NCBI GenBank assembly: GCA_963712765.1
Contig: CAVQIX010000004.1
Location: 186,001-250,000, forward strand
Reading direction: 5' to 3'
Length of the DNA: 64,000 bases
From: CAXMST01 sp963712765
Lineage (GTDB): Bacteria; Actinomycetota; Thermoleophilia; Solirubrobacterales; 70-9
Under the pieces are notes generated by a model that saw nothing but the letters and a program-made list of their open reading frames with translations, was not told the DNA's origin and ran no database searches. Shown here one piece after another: positions 24,989 through 32,868 of the stretch. Position 1 is the stretch's first letter. Each line of letters begins with the position of its first letter. Both the position numbers and the translations under genes were made by a program.

Positions 24989-25720
24989 TCATCGGCTCCG
25001 TGGCCAGCCGCGAATCCGCATCACAGGTACGCGCCAGGCGGCTTCGAGGATGATCGCCTTGCTCATCTTCGACTCGCCGACACGGCGGTCGTGGAAGTAG
25101 ATCGGCACCTCGACAACCCGGAATCCGGCCTTGACCGCCCGGTAGGTGGTCTCGACCTGAAAGGCGTAGCCGAGCGCACCAAGCGTCTCGATCTCGATCG
25201 CTTCGAGGACCCGGCGATGCATGCACTTGAAGCCACCGGTGAGGTCCTGGATGTCGAGACCGAGCCAGGCGCGGGCATAGGCACTACCCCACTTGGAGAT
25301 CCGCAACCGCTGCTTGCCCCACTCCCCGACCCTGCCGCCGGTGACGTAGCGGGAGCCGAGCACCATGTCGGCGTCAGCGGCGGCCGCGATCAGCTTGGGG
25401 ACGCTGGCAGGCTCATGGGAGAAGTCGGCGTCCATCTGCACGATCAGCTCGGCGTCGCCGGCGAGGACGTGCTGGAAGCCGGCCACGTAGGCGGGCCCGA
25501 GCCCGCTCTTGCCCCGGCGGTGGATCACGTCGATCCCTTCGTGCAGCGAGGCGAGCCGGTCCGCCACCGCGCCGGTCCCGTCCGGCGAGGCGTCGTCGAC
25601 GATCGTCAACCTGAAACCGACGGGCAGAGCGTCGAGCAGGGCCGCGACCAGCGGCTCGACGTTGTTGGCCTCGTTGTAGGTGGGCACGACTATGTGGATG
25701 TTCGGACCGGCGGCGCTCAT
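24989..25720 (-). CDS. Polyprenol-phosphate glycosyltransferase (DPM1-type GT2)
   Basis: 243 residues. GT2 motifs: VVPTYNEANNVEPL, TIVDDASPDGTG (nucleotide-binding DDxSxDGT), VQMDADFSHEP (DAD metal site), LGSRYVTGG, and WGSAYARAWLGLDIQDLTGGFKC. This is the single-domain Dol-P-mannose synthase / Ppm1 type that loads mannose (or another hexose) onto a polyprenol phosphate at the inner membrane face. The sugar donor could be used by GT-C enzymes such as the one at 52765-54606. ATG lies 10 nt after TAGGAT; divergent from polX. Confidence 0.9.
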   Translation of the reverse strand: MSAAGPNIHIVVPTYNEANNVEPLVAALLDALPVGFRLTIVDDASPDGTGAVADRLASLHEGIDVIHRRGKSGLGPAYVAGFQHVLAGDAELIVQMDADFSHEPASVPKLIAAAADADMVLGSRYVTGGRVGEWGKQRLRISKWGSAYARAWLGLDIQDLTGGFKCMHRRVLEAIEIETLGALGYAFQVETTYRAVKAGFRVVEVPIYFHDRRVGESKMSKAIILEAAWRVPVMRIRGWPRSR

Positions 25721-25730
25721 CGACGGGGCG

Positions 25731-25736
25731 ATCCTA
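25731..25736 (-). promoter_or_regulatory. -10 element TAGGAT of the DPM1-type gene
   Basis: TAGGAT ends 10 nt before the ATG at 25720; leader of at most a few bases expected. Confidence 0.55.
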
Positions 25737-25767
25737 GTTGCAGCCGCGCGGCTGCTGCCAGGCGGAA

Positions 25768-25773
25768 TATCGT
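25768..25773 (+). promoter_or_regulatory. -10 element TATCGT, leaderless start of polX
   Basis: TATCGT ends 6 nt before the ATG at 25780, excluding the longer in-frame start at 25738. Confidence 0.6.
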
Positions 25774-25779
25774 TGCGGG

Positions 25780-27510
25780 ATGCGAAACGCCGAGATCGCC
25801 GAGGCCTTCAGCGAGCTGTCCACGCTGTATGAGCTCGACGGAGCCAACCGCTACCGCGTCCTCGCCTACAAGGAGGCGGCGCGCGTGATCGGCGAGAGTC
25901 CGCAATCGGTCGCCGAGCTCGCCGAGGCTGGACGGGCCACGGAGCTGCAGGGGATCGGCGAGACGATCCAGACCAAGATCGTCGCCCTGCTGCAGGAGGG
26001 TCAGATCCCGGCTGCCGCGAAGCTGAAGGAGAAGCTGCCCGCGACCCTCGTCGAGGTGACGAGGATCCCCGGGGTCGGGGCCAAGACCGTGCGCAAGATG
26101 TACGACGAGCTCGGCATCGCCTCGCTCGACGATCTCGAGGCGGCCGCGGAGGACCGGCGCCTGCGGGGGGTCAAGGGGCTCGGGGCGAAGCTGGAGGAGA
26201 ACGTGCTCGAGGCGATCGCCAGGATCAGGGCCGAGGGCCCCACCGAGCGGCGGTTGCTCTCGGAGGTGCTCGAGGTCGGCGAGGAGCTCGTCGCATCGTT
26301 GCTGGCGCATCCGGCCAGCGAGCGCGTGGTGCTGGCCGGCTCGGCTCGCCGCTGGGCCGAGACCTGCAAGGACATCGACATCGTCGCCACCGCGACCGAC
26401 CCCGAGGCGCTGGCCGAGGCACTGCTCGAGCACCCGCTCGCCGCCGAGCGCGGTTCCAGCGGCAGCTCAGGGGCCCGGATCTACACACACAACGGGGTCG
26501 CCGTCGATCTCCGCATCGTCCCGCCGGCCGAGTTCGGGAACCTGCTCCAGCACTTCACCGGCTCGAAGGAGCACAACGTCAAGCTGCGCGAGCGGGCGGT
26601 CTCGATGGGCCTCTCGGTCTCCGAGCACGGGATCGCCGACACCGAATCCGGCGAGGTCGAGACCCACGAGGAGGAGTCCGGCGTATACGAGCGCCTCGGC
26701 CTCAGCTACATCGAGCCGGAGCTGCGGCAGGGCGGGGGCGAGCTGGCCGCCGCCGAGTCCGGTCAGCTGCCCGAGCTGGTCGAGCTCGATGACATCCGCG
26801 GCGACCTGCACTGCCACACCACGCTCTCCGACGGCAGAAACTCGCTCGCCGAGATGGCCGACGGCGCCCGCGTCCGCGGCTACAACTTCCTCGCCGTCAC
26901 CGACCACTCCGCATCCCACGGCTTCGGCGACGACGTCCAGCCCGACGCGCTGCTCAGGAGGGTCGCCGAGATCCGCGAGCTCGACGAGTCGCTCGACCGC
27001 TTCAACCTCCAGGCCGGTTCGGAGGTCAACGTGATGCCCGACGGCTCGCTCGACTACTCCGACGAGGTGCTGGCTGAGCTCGATTGGGTGATCGCCAGCC
27101 TCCACACGTCGTTCCGGATGGGGCTCGAGAAGATGACGGCCCGGGTGCTGAGTGCGATCGAGCACCCGCTGGTCGACTGCATCGGCCATCTCACCGGGCG
27201 CCTGCTGCTCAAGCGCGAGCCCTACGACCTGGACGTCGAGGCGATCTTCGCGGCCGCGGCCGCGAATGGGACGATGATCGAGATCAACAGCAGCCCGCGG
27301 CGGCGCGACCTGAACGAGCGTCACGCGCGAATGGCGGTCGACGCCGGGGTGACGATCGTGATCAACACCGACGCCCACCGGACCGACACCCTCGACAACA
27401 TGATCTATGGGGTGGCGACGGCGAGACGCGCCGGCCTGGCGGCGGACCAGATCGCGAACACCCGGCCGTGGCGCTCGTTCGCGCCCCTGCGTAAACGCTC
27501 CCGGGGCTAG
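25780..27510 (+). CDS. polX: DNA polymerase/3'-5' exonuclease PolX (Pol X + PHP domains)
   Basis: 576 residues. The N-terminal 8-kDa-like domain and helix-hairpin-helix (IPGVGAKTVRKMYDE, about 96-110) lead into the Pol X palm: GSARRWAETCKDIDIV with Asp198 and Asp200, third Asp243 in VDLRIV. The PHP domain begins GDLHCHTTLSDG (His344, His346) and continues AVTDHS, SEVNVMPDGS, SLHTS and NTDAH. Bacterial PolX fills short gaps in base excision repair and has Mn-dependent 3'-5' exonuclease activity. The stop shares CTAG with the convergent GH25 gene. Confidence 0.95.
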   Translation: MRNAEIAEAFSELSTLYELDGANRYRVLAYKEAARVIGESPQSVAELAEAGRATELQGIGETIQTKIVALLQEGQIPAAAKLKEKLPATLVEVTRIPGVGAKTVRKMYDELGIASLDDLEAAAEDRRLRGVKGLGAKLEENVLEAIARIRAEGPTERRLLSEVLEVGEELVASLLAHPASERVVLAGSARRWAETCKDIDIVATATDPEALAEALLEHPLAAERGSSGSSGARIYTHNGVAVDLRIVPPAEFGNLLQHFTGSKEHNVKLRERAVSMGLSVSEHGIADTESGEVETHEEESGVYERLGLSYIEPELRQGGGELAAAESGQLPELVELDDIRGDLHCHTTLSDGRNSLAEMADGARVRGYNFLAVTDHSASHGFGDDVQPDALLRRVAEIRELDESLDRFNLQAGSEVNVMPDGSLDYSDEVLAELDWVIASLHTSFRMGLEKMTARVLSAIEHPLVDCIGHLTGRLLLKREPYDLDVEAIFAAAAANGTMIEINSSPRRRDLNERHARMAVDAGVTIVINTDAHRTDTLDNMIYGVATARRAGLAADQIANTRPWRSFAPLRKRSRG

Positions 27511-28334
27511 ATCTCGGCTCCTGGGCGTCCTCGCTCCACGGGCTGGGGCGGCTCGGCGGGCGGTGGTCGGTAGCGGCCGACGCGGAGCGACCGCAGTCGC
27601 ACCCCGGTCACGTTCTTGTCGACGGCGCCGCTGATGCCGCGGATCCGGCCCGAGCTCGTGTACTGCCAGATCGCCCATCCCCTGCCGGCCCAGTCGTCGG
27701 CCGGGACCAGCGGCTCGGGGACACCGAAGTTGGCGACCCAGAGTGGCACGCCTCGCTCGGCGAAGAGGGTCGTATTCCCGGTCGCCTGCCAGCTCGAGTC
27801 GTTGGTGTAGACCATCACGGGGGTATCGAGCCTGCGCTCGACGACATCGATCCAGGTCTCGATCCAGAGCACGAGCCGGCCGGAGCTGAGCCGGCCGAAC
27901 GGTGACTCGACGTCGAGCGTCGGGATCAGGTCGCGTCGACGGAGACGTCCGACCTCGTCGCTGAAGAGCCGCGCTTCCGCCTTCGCGTCCCGGCGCGCCC
28001 CGCGCCTGCTGGAGCCGTCTGCGAAGGCGCGGTGGTAGGGCCCGACGCGGAGACCGTTGGCGCGGGCCCGCCGGTAGTTGCGCCGGTAGAAGGGATCGAT
28101 TCCGCAGCGCTCGGGGACGACGGCGCAATCGTTGCCGCTCCCCCGGCTGGCCTGGAGGATGGCGAATCGTGCCCGGGTCGAGGCGACGCGACTCCAGCTG
28201 ATCCGCTCCTGGAAACGGGAGACGTCGATCCCCGCCTTCGGGCGGAAGTCCGCTGCCGCGGTCCCGGCGCTCAGCATCCCGGCGGCCACGAAGGTGAGCG
28301 ACGCGATCAGCGTCGTCAGGGCTCCTGGCTTCAT
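27507..28334 (-). CDS. Secreted GH25 lysozyme (muramidase)
   Basis: 275 residues from ATG 28334, chosen by the -10 at 28341-28346. Signal peptide about 1-28 (SAGTAAA-D). GH25 motifs: GIDVSRFQ (Asp37), ASRG, the catalytic LDVES (Asp141, Glu143), VYTND, and WAIWQYTS near the end. Family members cut the N-acetylmuramic acid beta-1,4 bond in peptidoglycan. The last 30 residues are Pro/Arg-rich (YRPPPAEPPQPVERGRP). It has its own promoter downstream of the otsB pair. Confidence 0.9.
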   Translation of the reverse strand: MKPGALTTLIASLTFVAAGMLSAGTAAADFRPKAGIDVSRFQERISWSRVASTRARFAILQASRGSGNDCAVVPERCGIDPFYRRNYRRARANGLRVGPYHRAFADGSSRRGARRDAKAEARLFSDEVGRLRRRDLIPTLDVESPFGRLSSGRLVLWIETWIDVVERRLDTPVMVYTNDSSWQATGNTTLFAERGVPLWVANFGVPEPLVPADDWAGRGWAIWQYTSSGRIRGISGAVDKNVTGVRLRSLRVGRYRPPPAEPPQPVERGRPGAEI

Positions 28335-28340
28335 GCCTCG

Positions 28341-28346
28341 ATGGTA
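28341..28346 (-). promoter_or_regulatory. -10 element TACCAT, leaderless start of GH25 gene
   Basis: TACCAT ends 6 nt before the ATG at 28334; longer in-frame starts upstream are thereby excluded. Confidence 0.6.
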
Positions 28347-28387
28347 GAGGGGGCGCTCGCCCGCCATCGGCCGCTCAGGCGCTCGGG

Positions 28388-28900
28388 TCAGGGCGTTGCG
28401 GAGCCGCGCATGAGACCGGGTGTGCGGACCAGCTTCACCGGCTCGAACGCGCTGCTCTTCTCGACGTAGAAGCAGACCCCGTCCCGCTCCTCGATAGCGG
28501 TCACCGCGGCCTCGCGGCGGCGCCAGGCGAGCGCCACCAACAACGCCATTCCGGTCGCGATCGCCGGCACCTGGGGGAAGAGCACGCCGAGGCCACCGGC
28601 GAGGACGGCGAACAGGCCGATCGGCCAGAGCCGGGCGAGACCGATCGAGGCGGGGCTCTCGGAGGGAAGCGTCGTCGAGGTCTTGGCCGCGGCAAGGACG
28701 TCCCGGAGCGCCTCGGCGGTCCGGGGACCGCGGCCAAAGTAGACGCCCAGCCCGATCGCGATCACCCACCAGCCGAGCGCCAGCGCAGCGAGGGTGTCGT
28801 CGCCCTCGGCGTTGATCGCCAGCCCCGAGATCGCGCCCAGTGCCGTCGCCTCGACGGCGACCAGCAGGACCGTGGCGCGGAGCAGATCCTTGTACTGCAT
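28388..28900 (-). CDS. Membrane protein of unknown function
   Basis: 170 residues, four hydrophobic segments: two near the N terminus (ATVLLVAVEATALGAISGLAI and LGWWVIAIGLGVYF) and two further on (LWPIGLFAVLAGGLGVLFP and AIATGMALLVALAWR), with a soluble tail around YVEKSSAFEPVKLVRTPG. No family recognised. ATG overlaps the otsB stop by one base (TGATG), so it is coupled to trehalose phosphatase, which does not by itself explain its role. Confidence 0.75.
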   Translation of the reverse strand: MQYKDLLRATVLLVAVEATALGAISGLAINAEGDDTLAALALGWWVIAIGLGVYFGRGPRTAEALRDVLAAAKTSTTLPSESPASIGLARLWPIGLFAVLAGGLGVLFPQVPAIATGMALLVALAWRRREAAVTAIEERDGVCFYVEKSSAFEPVKLVRTPGLMRGSATP

Positions 28901-29712
28901 CAGGCGAGCCCCTCCAGGACGGCGACGAAGCCTTCAGGGCCATCGACCGCGAGGTCGGCTGCATCCGCCACCTCGGCCGGGGTCTCGTCGGAGATCACCG
29001 CGACGCGGACCGCGCGCTCGAGCCGGCCCGCCGAGGCCATCTCGGCGAGTGCCTGGAACGCGTCGACGTCGGTTCGGTCGTCGCCGGCGTAGAAGGCGCT
29101 CTGAGCCGGCAGCAAGCGCAGCACCGAGCGCAGACCGACACCCTTGTCGAGCTCGACCGCCGGACGCAGCTCGACCACCTTGCGACCGCGGTGGGTATGA
29201 AGCCCCTCGGCTTCGGCCTCGGCGCCGATCTCGGCGGCGAGACGCTCGGCAGCATCCTCGTCATCCGCCCCGCGCCAATGCAGGGCCTGGATCGCGGCCT
29301 TGTCCTCTACCCGCAGGCCCGCGGAGCGGAGTCGATCGGAGGCCAGCGCCGCGACGAACCGGGGCGCGCGATCAGCCTCCCCGGCGAGCGCTGGAGCCGG
29401 CTCGGGCTCGCTGTGGCCCGCCATCATCAGCTCGAAGCCGTGGTTACCGACGTAGATGAGCTGGTCGAGCCCGAGGATCCGGCGGGCCTCGCTCGCCCGT
29501 CTGCCGGTGACGACGCCGGCGCTGAGATAGCGCCCGGCGATGCGCTCCACCAACTCCCTGGTCCGCCCCGGGACCGCCGCGTCCTCGGGCCGGTCGACGA
29601 TCGGTGCGAGGGTGCCGTCGAGATCGAAGAAGATCGCGGCGCGGCCAGGGTCGGCCGACAGCGGCGCAAGGGCCGCAGAGATCTCCGTCGGGCTGGCGTG
29701 GGTGACACCCAT
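28900..29712 (-). CDS. otsB: Trehalose-6-phosphate phosphatase
   Basis: 270 residues from ATG 29712. HAD motifs: FFDLDGTLAPI (nucleophile Asp30, Asp32), VVTGRR (motif II), YVGNHGFE, ELRP-x5-KG (motif III Lys) and AFYAGDDRTD (motif IV). The cap region (LRSAGLRVEDKAAIQALHWR) matches OtsB. It releases trehalose from trehalose-6-phosphate; the synthase gene otsA is not in this window. The upstream frame to 29775 is not needed. Divergent from the TauE/SafE half gene with 22 bp between; the two -10s (GATACT / TAGTAT) overlap. Confidence 0.9.
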   Translation of the reverse strand: MGVTHASPTEISAALAPLSADPGRAAIFFDLDGTLAPIVDRPEDAAVPGRTRELVERIAGRYLSAGVVTGRRASEARRILGLDQLIYVGNHGFELMMAGHSEPEPAPALAGEADRAPRFVAALASDRLRSAGLRVEDKAAIQALHWRGADDEDAAERLAAEIGAEAEAEGLHTHRGRKVVELRPAVELDKGVGLRSVLRLLPAQSAFYAGDDRTDVDAFQALAEMASAGRLERAVRVAVISDETPAEVADAADLAVDGPEGFVAVLEGLA

Positions 29713-29721
29713 GGCGGGCTC

Positions 29722-29727
29722 TAGTAT
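29722..29727 (+). promoter_or_regulatory. -10 element TAGTAT, leaderless start of split TauE/SafE operon
   Basis: TAGTAT ends 7 nt before the GTG at 29735. The same bases read on the other strand give GATACT, 10 nt before the otsB ATG, so both genes may share one melted region. Confidence 0.55.
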
Positions 29728-29734
29728 CGCCGCC

Positions 29735-30097
29735 GTGGCCCGCGATCGCATGATCAAGCTCGCGACGATCGGCATCGCGGCCGGAGCTTTCAGCGCCCTC
29801 TACGGGGTCGGCGGCGGTACCGTGATCGTCCCGCTGCTGATCATCTGGCTCGCCTACGGAGAGCGCCAGGCGACCGCAACGTCCCTGGCGGCGATCGTGA
29901 TCATCGCGGCCTTCGCTGCCGCCGGTCACGGCCTGTACGGCAACGTCGACATCGCGCTCGCCGCGCTCGTCGCGGTCCCGGCGATCGCCGGGGTGACGAT
30001 CGGCGTGGGCCTGCAGCAGCGGATCCCCGAGCGGGTCGTCTCGCTGCTCTTCGCGGCCCTGCTGACCGGGGTCGCGGTGGAGCTGATCCTCCCCTGA
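29735..30097 (+). CDS. TauE/SafE-type transporter, first half
   Basis: 120 residues from GTG 29735. It holds one TauE/SafE repeat: ALYGVGGGTVIVPLLIIW (the Gly-rich signature), RQATATSLAAIVIIAAF, then two more helices ending in LLFAALLTGVAVELIL; four membrane segments in total. Full-length TauE/SafE exporters (sulfite, organosulfonate) have two such repeats in about 250 residues. Here the second repeat is a separate gene whose ATG overlaps this stop (TGATG), so the working transporter is probably a heteromer. Both frames are intact, so this is not a simple frameshift: the first half ends on a natural terminus. Confidence 0.85.
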   Translation: MARDRMIKLATIGIAAGAFSALYGVGGGTVIVPLLIIWLAYGERQATATSLAAIVIIAAFAAAGHGLYGNVDIALAALVAVPAIAGVTIGVGLQQRIPERVVSLLFAALLTGVAVELILP

Positions 30098-30498
30098 TGG
30101 CAGAGCTGCTGACAGCACTGTTCGCGCTCGTCGGCGGGGCGGTGGCGGGATTGCTCGGAGTCGGCGGCGGCGTCATCTTCGTCCCAGCGCTGGCGATCAT
30201 CCTCGATGAGCCTCAGCTACGGGCCGAGGCAACCTCGCTGCTGGCGATCATCCCGGTTGCGGTCGTCGGCAGCTGGCGCCAGCAGCGGCTCGGAAATGTC
30301 CGGGTGCGGGACGGCCTCGTGGTCGGGATGCTCTCGATCCCGGGCGTCGCCGTCGGCGTGGTCGTCGCCAACGCGGTGCCCCAGCGTGCGCTCGAGCTCG
30401 GCTTTGCCGCCTTGATCCTGTTCGTCGCCTTCCAGCTCGTCCGCCGGGCACTGGCCGCCCCCGGGGAGACCGCGACCTCACCGGCGCCGCCGGAGTAG
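30097..30498 (+). CDS. TauE/SafE-type transporter, second half
   Basis: 133 residues beginning with its own Met and the second Gly-rich signature GLLGVGGGVIFVPALAIIL, then ATSLLAIIPVAVVGSWRQQRLGNV and two helices (GMLSIPGVAVGVVVA, LGFAALILFVAFQLV), with a short Pro-rich tail. Translationally coupled to the first half by a one-base overlap. Substrate unknown; family members move sulfite, sulfoacetate or other anions out of the cell. Confidence 0.85.
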   Translation: MAELLTALFALVGGAVAGLLGVGGGVIFVPALAIILDEPQLRAEATSLLAIIPVAVVGSWRQQRLGNVRVRDGLVVGMLSIPGVAVGVVVANAVPQRALELGFAALILFVAFQLVRRALAAPGETATSPAPPE

Positions 30499-30505
30499 GG
30501 CCGGG

Positions 30506-30922
30506 ATGGCCGAGCGCATCGACCTCGGCCACGGGGCCTGGCTCGACGCCTCCGAGATCGAGCTGCTCGCCAGTCGCTCGGGCGGCCCCGGCGGCCAGCA
30601 CGCCAACGTCACCGCCTCGCGAATCGAGGCCCGGATCGACGTGCCCGCATCGCGATCGCTGACCGAGGAGCAGAAGTCGGCGATCTGCGCCCGTCTTGGC
30701 CCCCGGGTCACCGCCGTCGCCCAGGACAGCCGGGGCCAGGCCCGGAATCGGCAACTGGCCGTCGAGCGCCTGGCGGAGAGACTCGCCGCCGCGCTGGCGC
30801 CCCGGAAGCGGCGGCGGCGAACCCGGCCGAGCCGCTCCGCGCAGCGCCGTCGTGTCGAAACGAAGCGGCGGCACTCCGAGCGCAAGCGACTGCGGAGGAA
30901 GCCGCAGCCCGAAGACCTCTAG
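30506..30922 (+). CDS. arfB: ArfB-like peptidyl-tRNA hydrolase (RF-1 GGQ domain)
   Basis: 138 residues. The release-factor GGQ motif is SGGPGGQHAN (GGQ at 29-31) and the tail is very basic (KRRRRTRPSRSAQRRRVETKRRHSERKRLRRK), as in ArfB/YaeJ, which inserts this tail into the empty mRNA channel of stalled ribosomes and releases the nascent chain. The usual GGQHVNKV reads GGQHANVT. It follows the TauE/SafE pair by 7 bp and is probably cotranscribed. No stop-codon recognition domain is present. Confidence 0.88.
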   Translation: MAERIDLGHGAWLDASEIELLASRSGGPGGQHANVTASRIEARIDVPASRSLTEEQKSAICARLGPRVTAVAQDSRGQARNRQLAVERLAERLAAALAPRKRRRRTRPSRSAQRRRVETKRRHSERKRLRRKPQPEDL

Positions 30923-30931
30923 GGACCCCGC

Positions 30932-31939
30932 TCAGAGACCCCGCTCGAGCGCGCCCTTGACGTTGGCGTCCAGCGAGTTGATCCGGAACAGCGCGAGCGC
31001 CTCCGGGGAGGCGAACCCGCGCGAGGTCCCGGCGGGCTTGGCGCGGCCGGCGGCTTCGGGGCCGTGGTGGGAGAGGATGCAGTGCAGCAGGGCGAGCCGA
31101 CGCTCAGAGGGGAGGCGCCGGGAGGCGGCTCCGACGATCTCGGCGCCGATCGACAGGTGCCCGAGCAGGCGGCCCTCCTCGCTGAGACCGAAGTCAGCGC
31201 CGTAGGTGAACTCCCTCGTCTTGCCGATGTCGTGCAGGAGCGCCGAAGCCATCAGCAGATCGGAGTCGAGCCTGGGATGGAGCTGGCAGACCTCGCCGAC
31301 GAGGGTGCCGACCGCAACGGTGTGCTCGAGCAGCCCACCGAGGTAGGAGTGGTGTCCGCCGCGAGAGCAGGGCGCCCGAAGCAGCTCGCTCGCCACCGGC
31401 TCGGTGCCGACGACGGCGGCCACGACGCGCTGCAGGCCCTCGTCATGGACCTCCCGGCAGAGATGCTCGAAGAAGCCCTGCAGCTCCTCGCTCGATCGGT
31501 AGGCCGAGGGCAGGAACTCCGCCGGATCGTAGGACTCACGTCTGATCCTGCGCAGGGCCGTGATCTCCCCCTGGAGCTCACCGCGGAAGCGCTCCACCTT
31601 GCCGCGGACCTCGATCGCGTCGCCGCGCTCGAAGCGGGCGCCGAGCTGGTCGGCCTCGCGGAAGATCCGAGCCGGGATCGAGCCGGTCCGGTCGCGGAGC
31701 TCGATCGCGAGGTAGGGGGAGCCGTTGCGCGACGTCAGCCGGTCCTTGCGGGTGACAGCGAAACGCCCGGCGAGAGGTCTGCCGGGCTGAAGGGCGGAGA
31801 CGCCGCCGCTCGGCGTCGTCGGCTGGTTTGCCGACGGGCGGGGGGCTGCCTCCGGCTGGGTGAGATCGGGTGGCGGGGACCCCGCTGCTGCTTCCATGGA
31901 ACCGATGATCGCGACCGCTCCGGACACTGTCTGCATCAC
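30932..31939 (-). CDS. YhaM-like 3'-5' exoribonuclease (OB + HD domains)
   Basis: 335 residues from the most upstream GTG (31939); an ATG at 31897 is equally possible because the first 60 residues are low complexity (PPPDLTQPEAAPRPSANQP). An OB fold (GSPYLAIELRDRTGSIPARIF, then RGDAIEVRGKVERFRGELQ) is followed by an HD phosphohydrolase domain: GGLLEHTVAV, SALLHDIGKTREF, GHLSIGAEIV and HCILSHHG. This is the YhaM arrangement, an exonuclease on single-stranded RNA or DNA. Converges on arfB with 9 bp. Confidence 0.88.
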   Translation of the reverse strand: MMQTVSGAVAIIGSMEAAAGSPPPDLTQPEAAPRPSANQPTTPSGGVSALQPGRPLAGRFAVTRKDRLTSRNGSPYLAIELRDRTGSIPARIFREADQLGARFERGDAIEVRGKVERFRGELQGEITALRRIRRESYDPAEFLPSAYRSSEELQGFFEHLCREVHDEGLQRVVAAVVGTEPVASELLRAPCSRGGHHSYLGGLLEHTVAVGTLVGEVCQLHPRLDSDLLMASALLHDIGKTREFTYGADFGLSEEGRLLGHLSIGAEIVGAASRRLPSERRLALLHCILSHHGPEAAGRAKPAGTSRGFASPEALALFRINSLDANVKGALERGL

Positions 31940-31956
31940 CGGGGAGCCCGCGTCTA

Positions 31957-31962
31957 TACCCT
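31957..31962 (+). promoter_or_regulatory. -10 element TACCCT, leaderless start of PAC2 gene
   Basis: TACCCT (overlapping TATACC) ends 7 nt before the ATG at 31970. Confidence 0.6.
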
Positions 31963-31969
31963 CGCTTCC

Positions 31970-32833
31970 ATGGATCCGATCGACTGGGTGAAGGAGGATG
32001 TCCGGCTGCGCAACCCGGTACTGGTCGGCTGCTTCTCCGGCTGGAACGACGCCGCGAGCGCGGCCAGCGCTGCTGTCGGCGCGATCGCCGAGTCGATGGA
32101 GACCGAACTGGTGGCGCGGATCGATCCCGAGGAGTTCTTCGACTTCCAGGTCACCCGTCCCCAGATCGAGCTCGCCGAGGGCGCGATCTCAGGCGTGAGT
32201 TGGCCCGAGAACCTGCTGGTTGCCGCGCGGAGCCCGGGGGCGGAGCGCGACCTGCTGCTGATCAGCGGCACCGAGCCGAGCGCCCGCTGGCGCACGTTCT
32301 GCTCGTCGGTGCTCGATGTCGCCGAGCGCTGCGGAGCGGACTCGATGGTTACCTTCGGGGCGTTGATCGCCGATGTCGCCCATACACGTCCGGTGCCGAT
32401 CACGGGCCTGGCGACGAGCGATGAGCTGATCGAGCGGCTCGGCTTCGAGGACGTCTCCTACGAGGGCCCGACGGGAGTCGTCGGCGTCCTCCACGACGCT
32501 GCGCGCGGGCGCGGGCTGAACGCCGCGAGCCTTTGGGCGGCTGTTCCCCATTACGCCGCGGCGGTTCCAAACCCAAAGGCCGCTCTGGCCCTGCTGCGAC
32601 GGCTCGAGGGGCTGAGCGGGATCCCGCTCGACGTCTCCGAGCTCGAGGACGCCTCCCGCGCGTTCGAGTCGCAGGTGACCGAGGCCGTCGAGGCCAACCC
32701 CGAGATCAAGGAACTGGTCGAGCGGCTCGAGACCCAGCAGGACGATCTCTCCGTGCTTGCCCCCGACGACGTCCCCTCCGGCGACGCCCTTGCCCGCGAG
32801 TTCCAGAATTTCCTCAGACGCCGGGGCGAGTAG
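31970..32833 (+). CDS. PAC2 family protein (proteasome assembly chaperone-like)
   Basis: 287 residues. PAC2 features: RNPVLVGCFSGWNDAASAASAAVGAI, the FDFQVTRPQIEL strand (FYDF-x-xxRP in relatives), DLLLISGTEPSARWRTFC, VTFGALIADVAHTRPVPITG and SLWAAVPHYAAAVPNPKAALALL. In eukaryotes PAC2 helps build proteasomes; in actinobacteria its role is unproven, though lineages with this gene often have a 20S proteasome. No proteasome genes lie in the window. The last 40 residues are acidic helices. Start fixed by the -10 at 31957-31962. Confidence 0.88.
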   Translation: MDPIDWVKEDVRLRNPVLVGCFSGWNDAASAASAAVGAIAESMETELVARIDPEEFFDFQVTRPQIELAEGAISGVSWPENLLVAARSPGAERDLLLISGTEPSARWRTFCSSVLDVAERCGADSMVTFGALIADVAHTRPVPITGLATSDELIERLGFEDVSYEGPTGVVGVLHDAARGRGLNAASLWAAVPHYAAAVPNPKAALALLRRLEGLSGIPLDVSELEDASRAFESQVTEAVEANPEIKELVERLETQQDDLSVLAPDDVPSGDALAREFQNFLRRRGE

Positions 32834-32835
32834 GG

Positions 32836-32854
32836 GCCGGCCCGGCGGGCCGGC
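32836..32854. terminator. GC hairpin between convergent PAC2 and AddB-like genes
   Basis: Arms GCCGGCCC and GGGCCGGC with a 3-base loop, starting 3 bp after the PAC2 stop. No T-tract. Confidence 0.45.
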
Positions 32855-32868
32855 AGCATCGGTCCCGA

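Noticed and set aside
29735..30498. Frameshift in a single TauE/SafE gene
   Set aside because: Both halves have proper termini and the second has its own ATG in a TGATG overlap, so a split gene is a better explanation, though resequencing would settle it.
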